64,000 nucleotides of DNA, taken from Toxorhynchites rutilus septentrionalis. Lineage: Eukaryota > Arthropoda > Insecta > Diptera > Culicidae. Positions 30,293-43,300 of the stretch are shown here, piece after piece. Below the pieces are notes generated by a model. The model worked only from the letters and a program-made list of their open reading frames with translations, made no database searches and was not told where the DNA came from. The stretch covers positions 8,651,380-8,715,379 of the forward strand of contig NC_073746.1 in assembly GCF_029784135.1 (NCBI RefSeq), written 5' to 3'. Each line of letters begins with the position of its first letter. The first letter of the stretch is position 1. Both the position numbers and the translations under genes were made by a program.

Positions 30293-31939
30293 TGTAGCGA
30301 CCCGAATGTGTCGAATTATTGCGACACGGACCTATCCAATTAATTTGTTTTCCCCCCCGAAAAAACCCCGTTGTGAACTAGTTTTAGAGGTTTTTATATA
30401 TCTAATATTGTCTTCGTGGTAAAGAGCGCATTGACGTCAACGTAACATCGATTTTCTTTTCTTTTAAATCTAGCTAGACGTTGACTTTGATGTGTATGTA
30501 CAAGCGGCCATAAGATTTCCATGCAAGAATATTCAATGTAGTGTGCGTTTCGACCATGAGAATGTTACGGAGGTCGAGAGAAAAGTTTGAATTAACTTAC
30601 ATTTGTCTCTTTTGCTCACCCATGTTTTTTCTTGGGATTAGTAGTTTACCTTGAATGTCAGTGAGTTCTTCTTGTATGTATCTCCTTTTCGGTTTTTTTT
30701 TAATAGAGGATTGACGTTGCTTTTCCTTCAATTATGTTATTCTAACCCTTACTACAAGAACAATGATTTCGTTAATAATTGCTCGACTGATTACTTGAGA
30801 AATTGTTAGTTTTTATTACAAATCCAAATCGCAGGTATCAAGTTTTCCTTTTCGAGGTTCAAATATAAATTGCAAGACTAGGTTCAAGATGCTAGAGTCC
30901 CAATTCGGAAAACTTCCGTGATTTCCGTGTATTACAATGGAAGAGCATGACGTGCGACTAGGCACAAGTATTAAGTCCGATCCGAGTCTGATAAGACCTT
31001 ATCAGATGACCCTTCAATATATTCAATCTTCAAATGCATTTGATTTTCTTTTTTCAGGTTACCGTTCAGCTGCTACGAAATGCATTTGATGTTCGAGTTT
31101 TCGTTTCAACGAGTAATTGGGTCCACGCTTACAAAATTAATTCACTTACCAGAGTTATGATCCTTTTGCAGAGACCTTTTCAGGTCACCCTTTAATATCT
31201 TCACGGCTACAAAATGCATTTGGTTTTCATGTTTTCGTTTCGTCAAGTGATCTCTAGTTTGCGTTAGCATAATCACATCACTTACCACAGTGAATCCTGA
31301 TTATTACCCCTTCCCACTAACAAACTATCCCTTCCATGATAAACGCTAGGGAACCACGCTATAGAGGCGACCCTTCTGGCCTTCGGGCGGCGAATATCAT
31401 ACTAACATTCCTACCCTTCCCCTGGTGACTGTAAGGACGTGGCCGGCGTCGTTATTGATCATTGAAAGCTCGAATCACCGAAAATTGCACAACGAGAATG
31501 ATTTGCTAGTCCCAAGCGTCATTCTGTGTGTTCTTTGTGCAATTTGGTTGGTTCAGGTCAATCACGGAGAGCAACTACGAATTGTACAGTCTACCCAAGC
31601 TCAAGCTCAAGCTCAGAAAAAACCCCGTTGTGAACTTGGCACACTTTCGTTTGTTTATTGTGTGGTCGCTTGCGCGCGCGGAAGTTCAGCGTGACGACGC
31701 TACAGTCAGCCGGGTTACCGTTAGTTTTGTTTGTTTGATCGCTTGCGTGCGCGGAAGTTCAGCGCGACGAACGCGCGCCTTAGGTTTTAAGTTAGTAAAT
31801 AAGGTAAAATTTAGTAAACCAGAACGTTTAATAAAAGCATTCGAGCCGGTTAGGCTCGAGAAAGTAATACTCGGAACTCTTACCGCGCGTCGTTGTGTTT
31901 TAATTCTACGGTCTGACTAGTGCCGAACCAGGTGCTACA
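30293..31939 (+). mobile_element. Long terminal repeat of an LTR retrotransposon (1.65 kb)
   Basis: The block begins TGTAGC and ends GCTACA, a 6-bp inverted pair containing the canonical TG...CA. It is followed after two bases by a primer-binding-site-like TGGTGACAGCGG. Near the 3' end lies AATAAA (31829-31834 region) before a CGAGCCGGTTAGGCTCG hairpin, suiting the R region. A GC-rich direct repeat (GCGCGGAAGTTCAGCG) occurs at 31676 and 31749. The insertion cuts repeat R3. No second LTR and no gag or pol were seen downstream. Confidence 0.75.
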
Positions 31940-31941
31940 AG

Positions 31942-31953
31942 TGGTGACAGCGG
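31942..31953 (+). other. Primer-binding site of the LTR element
   Basis: TGGTGACAGCGG starts two bases after the LTR end. TGG complements the CCA tail of a tRNA primer. The primer tRNA was not identified. Confidence 0.6.
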
Positions 31954-33732
31954 TGTCCACTGTCCAAGTGGGGACAGTGGGTGCCCACCCATTAATTAGT
32001 GATAAGTGATAGTGATACAGAAAATATGTGCAGGAAGGCGGATATCAAGTGTACAGAACTGAACAAGAATAATTATAAAGCATTAAGTGCGGCACAATTT
32101 ACATCAGTTTTCGTTCAAAGTTAAAAAAATAGATACAGAAAACGGTGAAAGTTCTAACAGGTTGTGCCCATTTTTCGGAGCGGTGTGCGGATCGCGATAG
32201 TGTGTAATAAAGAAGAGAAAAAAGGCAAGGATTCAAAGGGAGAAAAAGTTCTGTGGAATGACAGCCTAAGTGTAAGGCCAAGAAACTTGTTAATAAGAAG
32301 AAAAAAATTGCAGCAAAAATTAGGAGTGCTAAGTGAAAATACATAACATTCATTTCTCGGTGCATTGTTAATAAGAAAAAAAACTGCAGCGAAATTAGGA
32401 GTGCTAAGTGAAAAGACTAACACATAACAAGAAGAAAAAAAAATCTGCAGCGAGAATCAGTCTGAATTGTAGATTTTTTGTTTGTTTTTGAACATGAAGT
32501 AGAAATGTGACCATTTCAATTTTTTTCTTACCACTACATGAGAGTGAAGAGGATCAATTATTCGATGAACATGAATCGCTTTTAACTATTTACTTTTTAA
32601 CCCCGAAGAACTCAAAAATAACAAACCAACACGGGGTGTATACTAAATTTTGAGATTGACTGTACCTCAAACAATAACCAAAATACCCGAACACTTCACT
32701 TTATTCCTAACATCCGAAAAAAAAACAAAAATTCGTTATTTCCCGACCATCCACAGAGGGGTCCCCCCTTAGGCTCGAAATTCGGGGTTTTGTAGATCTC
32801 TCTAGAGAACCCTACCTCATATGCCCATATCGATACACTTTAAATTGCGCTTTGCAAGCATTTCCCGGTACTCCAGCATCCGTGACCTGAGTGACCTCTA
32901 TCCATCCGCATAGAAGACAATGGAGTGAAGTATTAGGAATGAAATCGAATCTTTTTTCAGTGACTTTCTCGCTAGAAAGGTGATCCCCAACTACTACTTT
33001 GAAGGTTTTTGTTGCTTAATTTACGAGTGGACTGTAATGTTTCACGCTATCATTGTCCTTTAATTTGTTTCCACAGAATCGCACATCGGATGAAACATTC
33101 TTTTCCTGGTAATATCTATATTTCACTAAAATTCAATTCTGATTGTAGAAATAGTCATTCTTATAACAAGTTGGTTCACGACCACTTTGGGAAATCCTGA
33201 GCTAGACTCTTCTCGACGTGTGAGAACTGAATGTTTTGTTTTCGTGCTATTGTCGTCAGACGCTCGGAACACCATCGAGGCCGATACTGTCCGGTTCCTC
33301 GTGTACCGCAAGGCTTTGCGGACATATCTCTTCGATGTCGATAGCTGGCATCTCTTCAATTTCACCACAACTCTCCTCCTCCCGTCTTACCCACATTTTC
33401 CTTTCACGATGTCGATTGGGGACTCCCAGATACCAACCGATACCAGACGTTCTACACATCACTTGTTTTCGATAAACCTTCGCTATTATGGGACTTATCA
33501 TCGTATATGTGGACATACAGCTTGAAACATTTAGAATCCGGATTCACTGTTCATTTTATCGCAGCGGTCGTAGTAGGCGCATCTGAAATCCTCTTGACAG
33601 CAATTTGTTTGGGAAATTTTTATCTTTCGATGGTAAAAAAAACACGTTGATCCATTTGGTTTTGAAAAAGTTGTGGTGGATGGAAGCCGAGAGAAGAGAA
33701 TTTGATTTTGACATTAAAAACCCGGCGTGGTT
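31954..33732 (+). other. LTR-element leader and unassigned sequence
   Basis: The first several hundred bases are A-rich and look like the untranslated leader of the LTR element; no gag or pol protein is encoded. Two similar segments (CAAAAATTAGGAGTGCTAAG and GCGAAATTAGGAGTGCTAAG) stand at 32313 and 32388. On the minus strand near 33516-33256 a frame with a DGVPS motif faintly recalls LINE RT, but too little is left for a call. Confidence 0.45.
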
Positions 33733-34390
33733 TTTGTTAACTAATCGCGAGATCGCCGGAAGCGGCTAAATCGATCGTGTATGATGTGCTGAAACGTCTC
33801 CGCGAATGCACAACTGTTATTCGGATGGATCAGAGGGCGCATCGTAGTGGAATCTACGATCGGAAGCTTAGGTTGGAGGTATTGATAACAATTGAGGCAA
33901 ACCCGGAAATCACGGACTACGACATCGCCAGAAAACACCGGAGAATCCGTCTGCAAGAAGGTTTTCCTAAATTCCGTTCCTGCAAGCAATCAATCAGGAC
34001 CAAGCAAACCATTTTTCATGACAATTGTCATGCGAAAACAGAATAGAAACTGAGAGAGGTTGGCGTCGACATCATGCCTCATACCGTATGTTTCTATTCT
34101 GTTTTCGCTTTACGCATGACAATTGTCATGACATTTGGTTTGCTTGATCAGGACGCTAAAGCAAGTTCTTGTGGCCCAAAAAAATGCGCTCGAAAGTTGC
34201 ACAAGGTTTTGACGAAGTACAAATGGATGACGCAACGTCCGTGAAGATGGATTTTGAACAGCACCCAGGCCTTCATTTTTATAAGGCGACTGACAGATGA
34301 GATGCCCCCAGCAAATTTAAGTATATTTTGGCTGATAAAATTGCCAGGAAGTTTCTGATTTGTGACGAGATTACGTTGAAGCATGTCTAA
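33733..34390 (+). pseudogene. DD37E transposase relic, copy 3
   Basis: SGIYDRKLRLEVLITIEANP and RRIRLQEGFPKFRSCKQ match the N-terminal part of the copy at 44-45 kb (TVDRKLRGKVIKAVKKNP, RRIRLREGIRSFRASKQ). After an inserted hairpin the relic goes on with KVLTKY and a decayed MDDATSVKMDF in place of the catalytic MDDETYVKADF. It is heavily mutated and lacks the catalytic C-terminal half. Confidence 0.75.
33993..34153. repeat. Inverted duplication (hairpin) inside the DD37E relic
   Basis: Left arm (about 33993-34051) and right arm (about 34089-34153) are complementary, including CATGACAATTGTCATG, itself a palindrome, and GCGAAAACAGAATAGAAAC. The right arm has 6 extra bases. The arms include transposase-derived sequence (CAAGCAAACC), so this is an inverted duplication rather than a simple MITE insertion. 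Confidence 0.7.
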
Positions 34391-35774
34391 TCTGGAATAT
34401 TATATTTTCAAGTTTGAGTTAAATAAACTTCTATAACAACAGCTGTAATAATTTGTGAATACTTACCAATCCTCTGGTTTCTCCGGCAGTTGCCTTGTCT
34501 GTTTTCATCGACTTTGAAATGACTTTTTGGTCTGTACATTCAGCTACGATTAGAGGTTTCTCCGACGCTCGTTGATGTCCAACTGGCACCAAAATGTAGA
34601 ATTCGTTTTAACAGTCAGAACGATTCTACCGACTTTTTCATTGCGGGCCCTAATGTTGTCGAAATCGATGACGATGTAACCGTCTACACTGAGCCAGTCT
34701 CAGAAATGATAATAAACACAGCTTAATCCCGTTCCAAACTGCTCTGCTTTGCTTTCTTCCCAAGGCGCTTACGATTGCTCACGGATGATCCGTTGGCCTA
34801 AAAATTGTCTTTCATAATAACAATTTCTAACATTTCACCTCACACATCCAAGAGTCAAACTTTGTATGGAGTTGTGATACGCACTCGGGTGCATTCGCTT
34901 CTTCATCCGACAATTCGGTATATGTTTTAATTGTTTTAATTTCTCATCATTAATTAGAATAATTTTGTGTTCACATTTTACACAGTTCTCGAATTTTGTC
35001 TTGTTCAATGATTCCATATTGTTGAGGGGGCGGTTAATTGTTAATGAAACTTATATACAGAGGAAAACGATCGCTAAGAGCCGTTCTCCAATTTCTAGCG
35101 TACATTTGTTTTCCTATTATGTTCAATTCGCATTCCTATACTGGGAAGATCCACCCGAGATCAATTCGCACTTTGATATTTGCCGCTCCTGAATTCATGT
35201 GATCTGGGGATGAGCGAATTTCATACCTCAATGGGTAAAAGTTTTTCCCTAGAAACTACTTCATTCGATAAATTTGCTTAATTTACTTTACATAAGAATG
35301 GTTCAATTGTATCAGGAGAGACAACTTTTCACTTACTCCCTCTCTCTCTTTCTGTCTCGCTTCATTTTGCCATAAATTCAAAATTTCATTTACCTAATCA
35401 GCATTGTTTAGTCTACTTAGAAATATTGGCTACAAGAAGTAATTTCAGTAAATTTTTGTTCGCTTTTTGTTTTGTTGAATCGATTTTGTGAACTTTTCTC
35501 TTTCTTTGATTTATAGCTACTGGTACTATTGTTATTGGGGAGGGAACTACTTTCGTATGTGAAGAGTTCGTGCCAGTTAAATGATATTCCAAACAAATGA
35601 ACCCGACAAAAGTGAAAGAAAGTTGTGTGAAATGTAACCAAATTATGTTTAGAGTATAAAACAAACTGTAATTAGCTAACCCTGAAGGTGAAGCAAAACT
35701 GATTTGCTAGCAAAAGTAGCAAAATTAATATGAACAATTCATTAAATATACATTACTAAAGCTTCTTTCTACAG
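34391..35774 (-). other. Intergenic stretch and probable 3' UTR of Axud1
   Basis: No other gene is recognised. The part next to 35775 is AT-rich and is the likely 3' UTR of the minus-strand Axud1 gene. I found no exact AATAAA that could be chosen with confidence. The rest contains only short unconvincing frames. Confidence 0.4.
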
Positions 35775-37377
35775 CTAATTAGACACGGTTTGAACAATAC
35801 TATTCTTGATGATTTCACTTAAGTTTTCGCTCGTTTCGATGAGCACATCCGAAGGGTGCGAGCTGCTTTCTGCGGACGTTTCCACCGTCTGCACCGTTTT
35901 AGCGTTCTGTGGAAGTCCCTCCGGAAGGACTTCTTCTGGTTGAGTATCGCTGCTGTTGATCGAATACTGTTCCTCACTGTTGTTAACTACACTTGGGAGG
36001 GCCATTACTGGCAGATCCCGGAAGTCACTCAATTCGTCGTCCTCTTCGGCGATAATGGATTGTTTAGCGAGGTTCGCCGCATGACGACTGCTTGCGAGAA
36101 GATCATTGATAGCCACCAGTCGATCACTGCCTGCGGTCAGTGGGGTGTTGAGGTCTATGAAATCGCCGCTTTGAGGACTCAAGCTCGAGGCTCGATCCTC
36201 CACTTGTGGGTCGACCGTTGCCGGTGCTTCGGCAACAGTCTCGGAACTGGAATTGTGATCCGGATTACACGATGGAGCAGATGTATCCGGGCTTTGCTGC
36301 TGATCCGGTAGGATTGTTTCGTGAACGGGTTGTTCAGAGATACTGGGTTCGATATCGGTCATAGCAGATTGATCGTCATAGTTGAAGTTTGGATTGATGG
36401 GGGTATTCAAGGTGGCTTCTTCGTCAATGATGGCCGAGCTGCTTGGGGCGCTTTCCATCTGACCTTGGTAGGAGGAATGTGGTTCCGGTTGCCTCTGCTC
36501 TATAACTAAACTCGAGTGGTGAGGTTGGTGGTATTGGTCCATATTTGTAGAATAATTCCCGTAGTACGAGGTCATTAGGGGATTTGACATAGCAAGTTGA
36601 TCGTTGGTATGCTGAGCAGCCCCATAATAATCTCGAAAGGCGTAATGCAGATCCAACGAATCACTGTTTGGAGGAATTGCATTTGAAACCGAGTGGCCTG
36701 CTAGATAACTATGATTTGCACCATACTGATGCTGCTGCTGTTGCAGATGATGATGGTAACCGTCCAAGGACTCCGCACCATTAACACCAACCATGCCATA
36801 CAACCCAGGTAATCGCACTGGTCCGCTAGACCAGTCCTTACCACTACCGTAGCTATTTACCGAATGCATCCCCATTACGTTGTGATCCTCATTGTTCGCT
36901 TTGTGATCCAGGTTAAGCCGCATTATGGTATGAATGAAATGAGTCCGCACTCGTGCCGGATTGAACTCTACTCTTCCGACCACATTGGCACAACCATCCT
37001 GTGTACAACCGCAGGGGAAATTTGGTCTATCCACTTGACACTTTATTCCCGCCTGGCTGCAAGCACACGTATCCGGATCACAGTAACCTCGACACGTACA
37101 CCCACACACTTCCCTAGATGTTCTAATCACCCTGCATTCGTCCTTTTCCGAGGTATCAATCTTTCGAACACCAGCCGCCTTTAACAAGGCTCTCCTTTGC
37201 CGGGTCGTTACTGGTTGCAAAAACCCGTACGATTCGCTTTCCGCTTCGGAACCACTTTCGCTTGGTTCCTCTTCGCTGTCCGTTTCCTCGCTGGAACTAC
37301 TACGAGGATTCAGTTCTTGCAATTGCGCCCGGTGCATTTTGCGCTGCTCGGCTGCATGTTCCGCGAGGGTGAAACGT
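35775..37377 (-). CDS. Axud1: Axud1 last coding exon
   Basis: The acceptor TTTTTCTTTAAG precedes 37377. The exon encodes RFTLAEHAAEQRKMHRAQLQ, an acidic Ser-rich stretch, the cysteine-rich domain and about 380 residues of low-complexity tail, ending ...NSIVQTVSN and TAG at 35775. HHH/QQQ runs near the middle (HHHLQQQQHQ) may vary in length between alleles. Confidence 0.93.
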
Positions 37378-40300
37378 CTTAAAGAAAAACAACAAATTAG
37401 TATACAAACTAATGACGAATTTCATGCCAACTCGACTGGCCGTTGGCAGCACCATCTCAGATAGCAGTGAAACGTTGTGGGTGTAAAGACATGTGTCATT
37501 TAAGCCACTTTTCACACTTGAAATATTCGAAAAAGAATTATACTACTTTTTGAAAAAAGCCAAATTTCGTTTTTTAATTTTTTACAAAAATTTATAACTT
37601 AAAAACTATGATACCTATAAAATTCTTGCTAAAGGATAAAACGTAGGAAATTGTTTAAATTTTCACACAAAATACCAAAACATTTTTAGAAAAAAAATTC
37701 GCTGAAAAAGAAGTTATTTTAAAAATTAAAATTCTTTTCTCTCATAAATGTTTTTTTTTTAATTCCCAAAAATATATAATAATAACCCTTACAATTTCCA
37801 ACAAGTCGTCCATACATCGGAAGATGGGCACTTTTACAGGGAAAAAGTTTTTCTAATAACAACTTTTTTATGTTTTCTTTAAAAACAATACAACTAATCT
37901 TAATTTTGTTCTAAACTCAAGGTAGCGATATAGTGTTTTTGACAAAGTTTCAGATCTTATTAAAATATGACGATTCTGTCGAAGACGTAAATTCTCTATC
38001 TGTTAAAGTTTTTGGAATATAAGTCATTTTTGTATGAAAATAATGTTTTGCTCGTAGCATTTTTGTGTGTAAATTCTCACGTTTGACATGTTTCTAAATA
38101 GAGAAAAGTTAGCAGAGCATGTAAGTTGCGATAATTTATACATAAAAATGTTACGAATTAAACATTAATAGCATTTTTTCAAATAACAAAGTGAAAAAGT
38201 TGTTGTTCGAAAAACTTTTTCCATGTATATGTGCCTATCTTCCGATGTATGGGCGACTTGCTGGAAATTTAAGGGCAATTTCTATCTATTTTTTCCAGAA
38301 TTTTAGAAACAAATTTTCGAGAAAATTGAATTTTAATTTTCAAAATATTTTCTTTTCAATGATTTTTTTTCCAAAAATTCCTTTGATAATTTTTTTTGAA
38401 AACCTAAATAATTTGCTATATTCCATTCTTAGACTAAAATGTTGTAGGTGTTGGTCTGATAGATTTTTTTGAGTTTTTTTAAATTTTGAGTTTTTTTTCA
38501 ACTTTTCTACTACAATTCTACTCGTCATTATAATATCAGATTATTTTCAAACACAATTCTCGTTCAAGATTTTTCAACCACTTGCAAACAACATGTTTCT
38601 CCGTTACATGGAATACATGTTTGATACAGAAAATATGATAGAATAAAGACAGCCTTAAATCGGACAATTTCTCTCTCGAGTTTTGCTCTTATCAACACAT
38701 TTGGCGATTCATTTTTAATTATATAGTTAGAAGACGATAGAGGAGGGCATTTTATCACATTAAAATCCATATTTTTTTTAAATTTCCTTAATTTAATTTA
38801 ATTTAATTTTCCTTCAGAGTTTTCCGATAATTTTCAATTGCCATGTTTGGTTGAAATATGTGTATTATTTTTATGGGACCCCCTTTCCATTCCAGAGGAG
38901 GGACAGGTGTCATATCAACATAGAAACATTCCTCGTATCCAAAAATCCTCACATCCCACATTTGGTTTCGTTTGCTTGATTAATTCTCAAATAATGCTAA
39001 CCAACCACAAAACACCCCCCCCCCTCGCCTTAGGTAGGAGGAGGAATGTCGAACCGCCATAGAAACATTTATTGCCTCCTAAAACTTCCATATACCAAAT
39101 TTGGTTCCTTTTGCTTGATTAGTTCTCGATTTATGCAGAAATTTGTGATTCATTTGTATGACAGCCCCCCTTCAGAGAGGAGGGAAGGGTCTCAAACTAC
39201 CATAAGACCCCAAAAATCTTTACATAGCAATTTTCATGTCGATCGGTTCAGTAGTTTCCGAGTCCATAAGAATCAGACATGTCAATTCCATGTCAAATCG
39301 GCCAAAAAACAGAAAATTTGGACCCGACCTGCTCCGATTTTTTCGAAACTTGGTATTCATAATGGAAGTTACCCAAAATCACAATTTTTATTATAATTTT
39401 ATTTAAATTACGATTTATTTTTGAAAAGGGCGTATTTTTAAAATCATTGATATTTTTTTCAAAAAATCGTAACTCAAAATCCAGATGTCTGATTAAAATA
39501 TGATGTTTGACAAACCCCCTTATTCTACGCGGCGAGTGACGTGAGATATCAAAGCTTCTCGCTCCCTTGTGGAAGCTACCTAACTTTTCAACATCTTTTT
39601 GATACCCGAGTCGATAACATATAAGGACACGACTTCAAATCTCACCTAGTGACAAATTATAGTCACGCCATTCGCCTACGGGAATGCAGTGACTTGAGTA
39701 ATCGCACCTCACTCGCCGCGCGGAATGAAGGGGACTAAAGTTGTTGGAAATTAATTAGCTATTTAGGAAAAATAACATTTTAAATACACTGTTGAAAAAT
39801 CTTACTCAAAATTTGAATTTAATATTTAAAACTTTCTTTTATCTCAAAACACCCCCAAATCCCGAAGAAGGGATGGTCCGATTTGAGCCGTCTTTACTTT
39901 GTTGCATTCGTCTCTTATGGTGAGAGTTTTTGAAAAGCTTCGAAGAAGGTTCGAAATAAATTAATTTCCATATGTTCTACAATTACATCATTGTTAGTCC
40001 AATTGAATTTCGCGTTTGTGGAATTAGGCTTCGCGTTCCGTTGGTGTGAAGCGAAAATGGGATTTGATTCTCAGGTGAAATAACGCGCTGTAAAAATAAA
40101 AGTTAGAATAAAAATTTACTTTTCTGTATCAAACATATATTCCATGTAACGGAGAAACATTTTATTTGCAAGTTAATCAAGAATCTTGAGTGAAAATCGT
40201 GTCTGAATGTAAATTTATATTATAATGACGAGTTTTGGTAGAAGTAAAAAGAAATTTATAGCAAAAGAGAATTGTAAAGGACCAATTAGCATATCAATCA

Positions 40301-43300
40301 ATGGAGAGTTCTGCGATTGAACCCATAAACGTTCGTTTAGTAAGAGAACGTGAATGTTCGATAGAATTCATATCAAAAAATTATTTTAGGTGGAACGTTT
40401 TTGGGAATTTTAAAAAATAAGTGTGTTTTTATTTTTAAAATAACTATTTTCAGCGACTTTCCTTTTTCAAAGATTTTTTGGTGTTTTGGAAAATTTAGAC
40501 AATTTCCTACATTTCATCCTTTGGCAAGAATGTTGTAGGTATCATAGTTTTTAGGTAATATTTTTTTGTAAAAAATAAAGATAAAAACTTGGCTTTTTTC
40601 ATAAAGTAGTCTAATTCTTTTTCGAATATTTCAAGCATGCAAAGTTGCTTAAATGACCCATGCCTTTACACACATAACGTTTCACTACTATCTGAGATGG
40701 TGCTGCCAACTCCTAAGACGAGTTGACATGAAATTCGTCTAATGCAAGATTAATTCAAGGAACCTACTTCGAATGCATATGTTGGAATTCCATTCCCAAC
40801 GTGCATCCACCCTGTGATGGGACGCACCCGAAACCTTGCATGCGTGTGAAGTAGTATACGGTCACACCATCGAAAGTTATGGCCCTCTTGGGTCGCTTCT
40901 CGCTGCTCGCTCCCGTAGCTTCCACTGACGAGTGTCTTTTGAGATTACTTTTCACTTGGTTCAAAGCTGTCCTCGGTGGTTCAGAACCAAGCCCAGAATC
41001 CGAACCGTCACTTGCCTCCTCTTCCTCGTTCGGTTGCGTGCTGCTGCTGCTTTCGGTAGCAGTAGCAGCTTTCGTCGTCGATTCTCCTATTGCTTGCCTA
41101 ACGTTAGAGAGCTCGTGTGCCTCCGTAGAACTTTGCCCATCAATTACCACATTACCGTCCACACAACTTTCCACCGCGATAAAGGTCTCGTCTTCCAGGA
41201 CGGCGGAAGACTGAGACTTCGTCTCATCATTGTGCCCATTTTCCAGCGACATTCCACTGTCGTCATGTCCATTAACAACACTGGAAGTCCCATTTTCAAC
41301 ACTTTCCACACCATCCTCCGAGCAGTCGTAGTCCCGCTTCAGGCAGATGGTGGTGGAGCTGCCCTTTAGACTGGTCACATCCACAAGGGTTATCTTGCCG
41401 GTGGAACTACTATCCGGCTCACTGCCGACCGCGCTGCCAATCGTTGTAACGCTGGCATTGCTTAGGTTCAGGTCGGTATCGCATCCATCTAGCGCGAGCG
41501 GATCATACAGTGGATCCTCGCAGTTCAGCTCGTCCGATGCCATGATCTCGTTCGCGTCCAACGTTGGCTCCTCGGTGGGACCCATGCCGTTGGTTAATCT
41601 GTGCGGGTAAGAAGAGAATAGAATTAGCAAAACATTAGTAATTTTGAAACAAAAAGATTGAATGTGATCAATCTGAATACAAGACAAAGTTCATTCACTA
41701 CTGTTTTATCGATTAATGATTCAAATGAGACAAATGAAGACAGCAATCGGGAGTCCATTCCATCCTGGATATATTCTTATCAAATGTGGCTATCCCCGAG
41801 ATACTTCCATCTTCGAGGAATTTTCGTCCGGCCACTACCCTATGGCTTTGGATTTGGGATCTTCTACCGAGACGGTCATCAGTCAGCTCAGAACAGCCCC
41901 GCTTCTATAAAACTCAGTGAATACCTCTCTCCATATTGATAGCACAACCAAATATCTTATTGGGCTGCGAAATACGTACCGATTATCAGATCTAAGCAGT
42001 GGCGTAATGTAGGGGAGACGGTCCGCCCCGGGTATGATTCTCGCGAGAAACGCAATGCCGATTTTTATTTTTCGAGGAGTTATTAGCCGAGAAATGGTTT
42101 CGCTTTGGTATTTTACTTCTTCAGTACCACTGAAAACTTTGCATGAAAACATGCAGTAAAATTTAATTCATTTTAAAGTGAACATGAGATGGATGATGTA
42201 ATATTCGTACATTTCAGACGCTGTCCAATTACAGGTCTAGCAGGTTTAGACGCTGTCTTAACAGGCTAACGTTGGTAAAGTTAGCTTTGATGTTTTGCTC
42301 CATATTTTCAGTACTAAATGAGAGACGAAAAAGCATTCTCGTTGAACTTCAGAGAGAGTGAGATTTTCCCACATCTCTTTCTCCATGAAAAAGAACTTTC
42401 AGTGAAAAGGAAGTGACGAAAATTTCAACATTCCACAACTCTTCGAAGACTAGATCAATTCGATCTCTGATTTTGAGGGTTAATATCTTTCTACCGGATG
42501 AACGAAGTTGCATGAAAATAACATTATTCGAAAGATAAAAGATCTACGAGAGATGTTTTTTACGTATTGTCCATAAACACTTGTTGCAATGGCTCAAGAC
42601 TTCTTCGAAAGCAAACTATTTAAGTAATTATAAATATCGATAGCTCCTTGAAATTTCATTTCAGCCCCGATGCATGATGCGTCAACTGTTCGTTTCTTTT
42701 TTGCTACCGTGATGAACGAACATGCAAAATCGTTTGTTTGTAAATGCACCCAAGTGGGAAAATATGAGTTCGCACACATTTGGGCAGTTAACTGGGTATT
42801 CCCGTGTTTATTTTTTGTCGTTCCCGTGACTGAAAGAGACCACAAGCGAAATAATATTATTACGTATATATTTGAACAGACCGGAATACAATTTCAAGAG
42901 AAAACAAAACATCCATTATTCCATTTATTGAAAATTTATTTAGTACAACAATTAGACGATAACGAAGCCAATGCACAATGGTCAGGAGGTGCATTTAAGT
43001 GGAAATTGGCATCTAGAGCTTGACAGTTATTCTCTAGACAAAAACTGTCTTCGACAAAGTTGTTGCATATGATAGAGCGCTTTTTTCGAGGTTGTCAAAA
43101 ATGGGGTGACCAACATTTACGATGAAATAATAATTCTAATTTTCTTATGTTTATAGATAGAGCTAAACACAGTTCTACAATGTTATAAAAACAATGTTTT
43201 TTTCTATCTCTTGAAATAACCGATATAGCGCCTTTTTTCTATGTTGTGTTAGGGTCACCATAAAAAAAACGTTTTTTTGCTCAGAAGGCGGTCTCTGTGA

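Larger units (their letters stand above)
37414..40739. mobile_element. 3.3-kb element with ~320-bp inverted terminal arms in Axud1 intron
   Basis: GACGAATTTCATGCCAACTC at 37414 is matched by its complement ending at 40739. The similarity continues inward for about 320 bp on each side (GGCAGCACCATCTCAGATAG, TATGATACCTA). Flanking TAAT on both sides may be a 4-bp duplication. Inside lie a smaller inverted pair (37795-37870 with 38195-38275), a copy of repeat R1 and an M2-like MITE. No transposase was recognised. It fits a foldback-type nonautonomous element. Confidence 0.75.

Noticed and set aside
31425..31920. Frames of 89 and 130 codons as genes
   Set aside because: They lie inside the LTR and follow its GC-rich repeats; no family motif is seen.
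33256..33516. LINE reverse transcriptase remnant (DGVPS motif)
   Set aside because: Only a few residues resemble RT and no catalytic box is present; kept as a remark only.
35856..37382. Plus-strand frames opposite Axud1
   Set aside because: They are antisense shadows of the conserved CSRNP coding exon.
42670..43023. 117-codon frame in the Axud1 intron as a gene
   Set aside because: No domain, no supporting splice or promoter signals; a comparable frame exists on the opposite strand.
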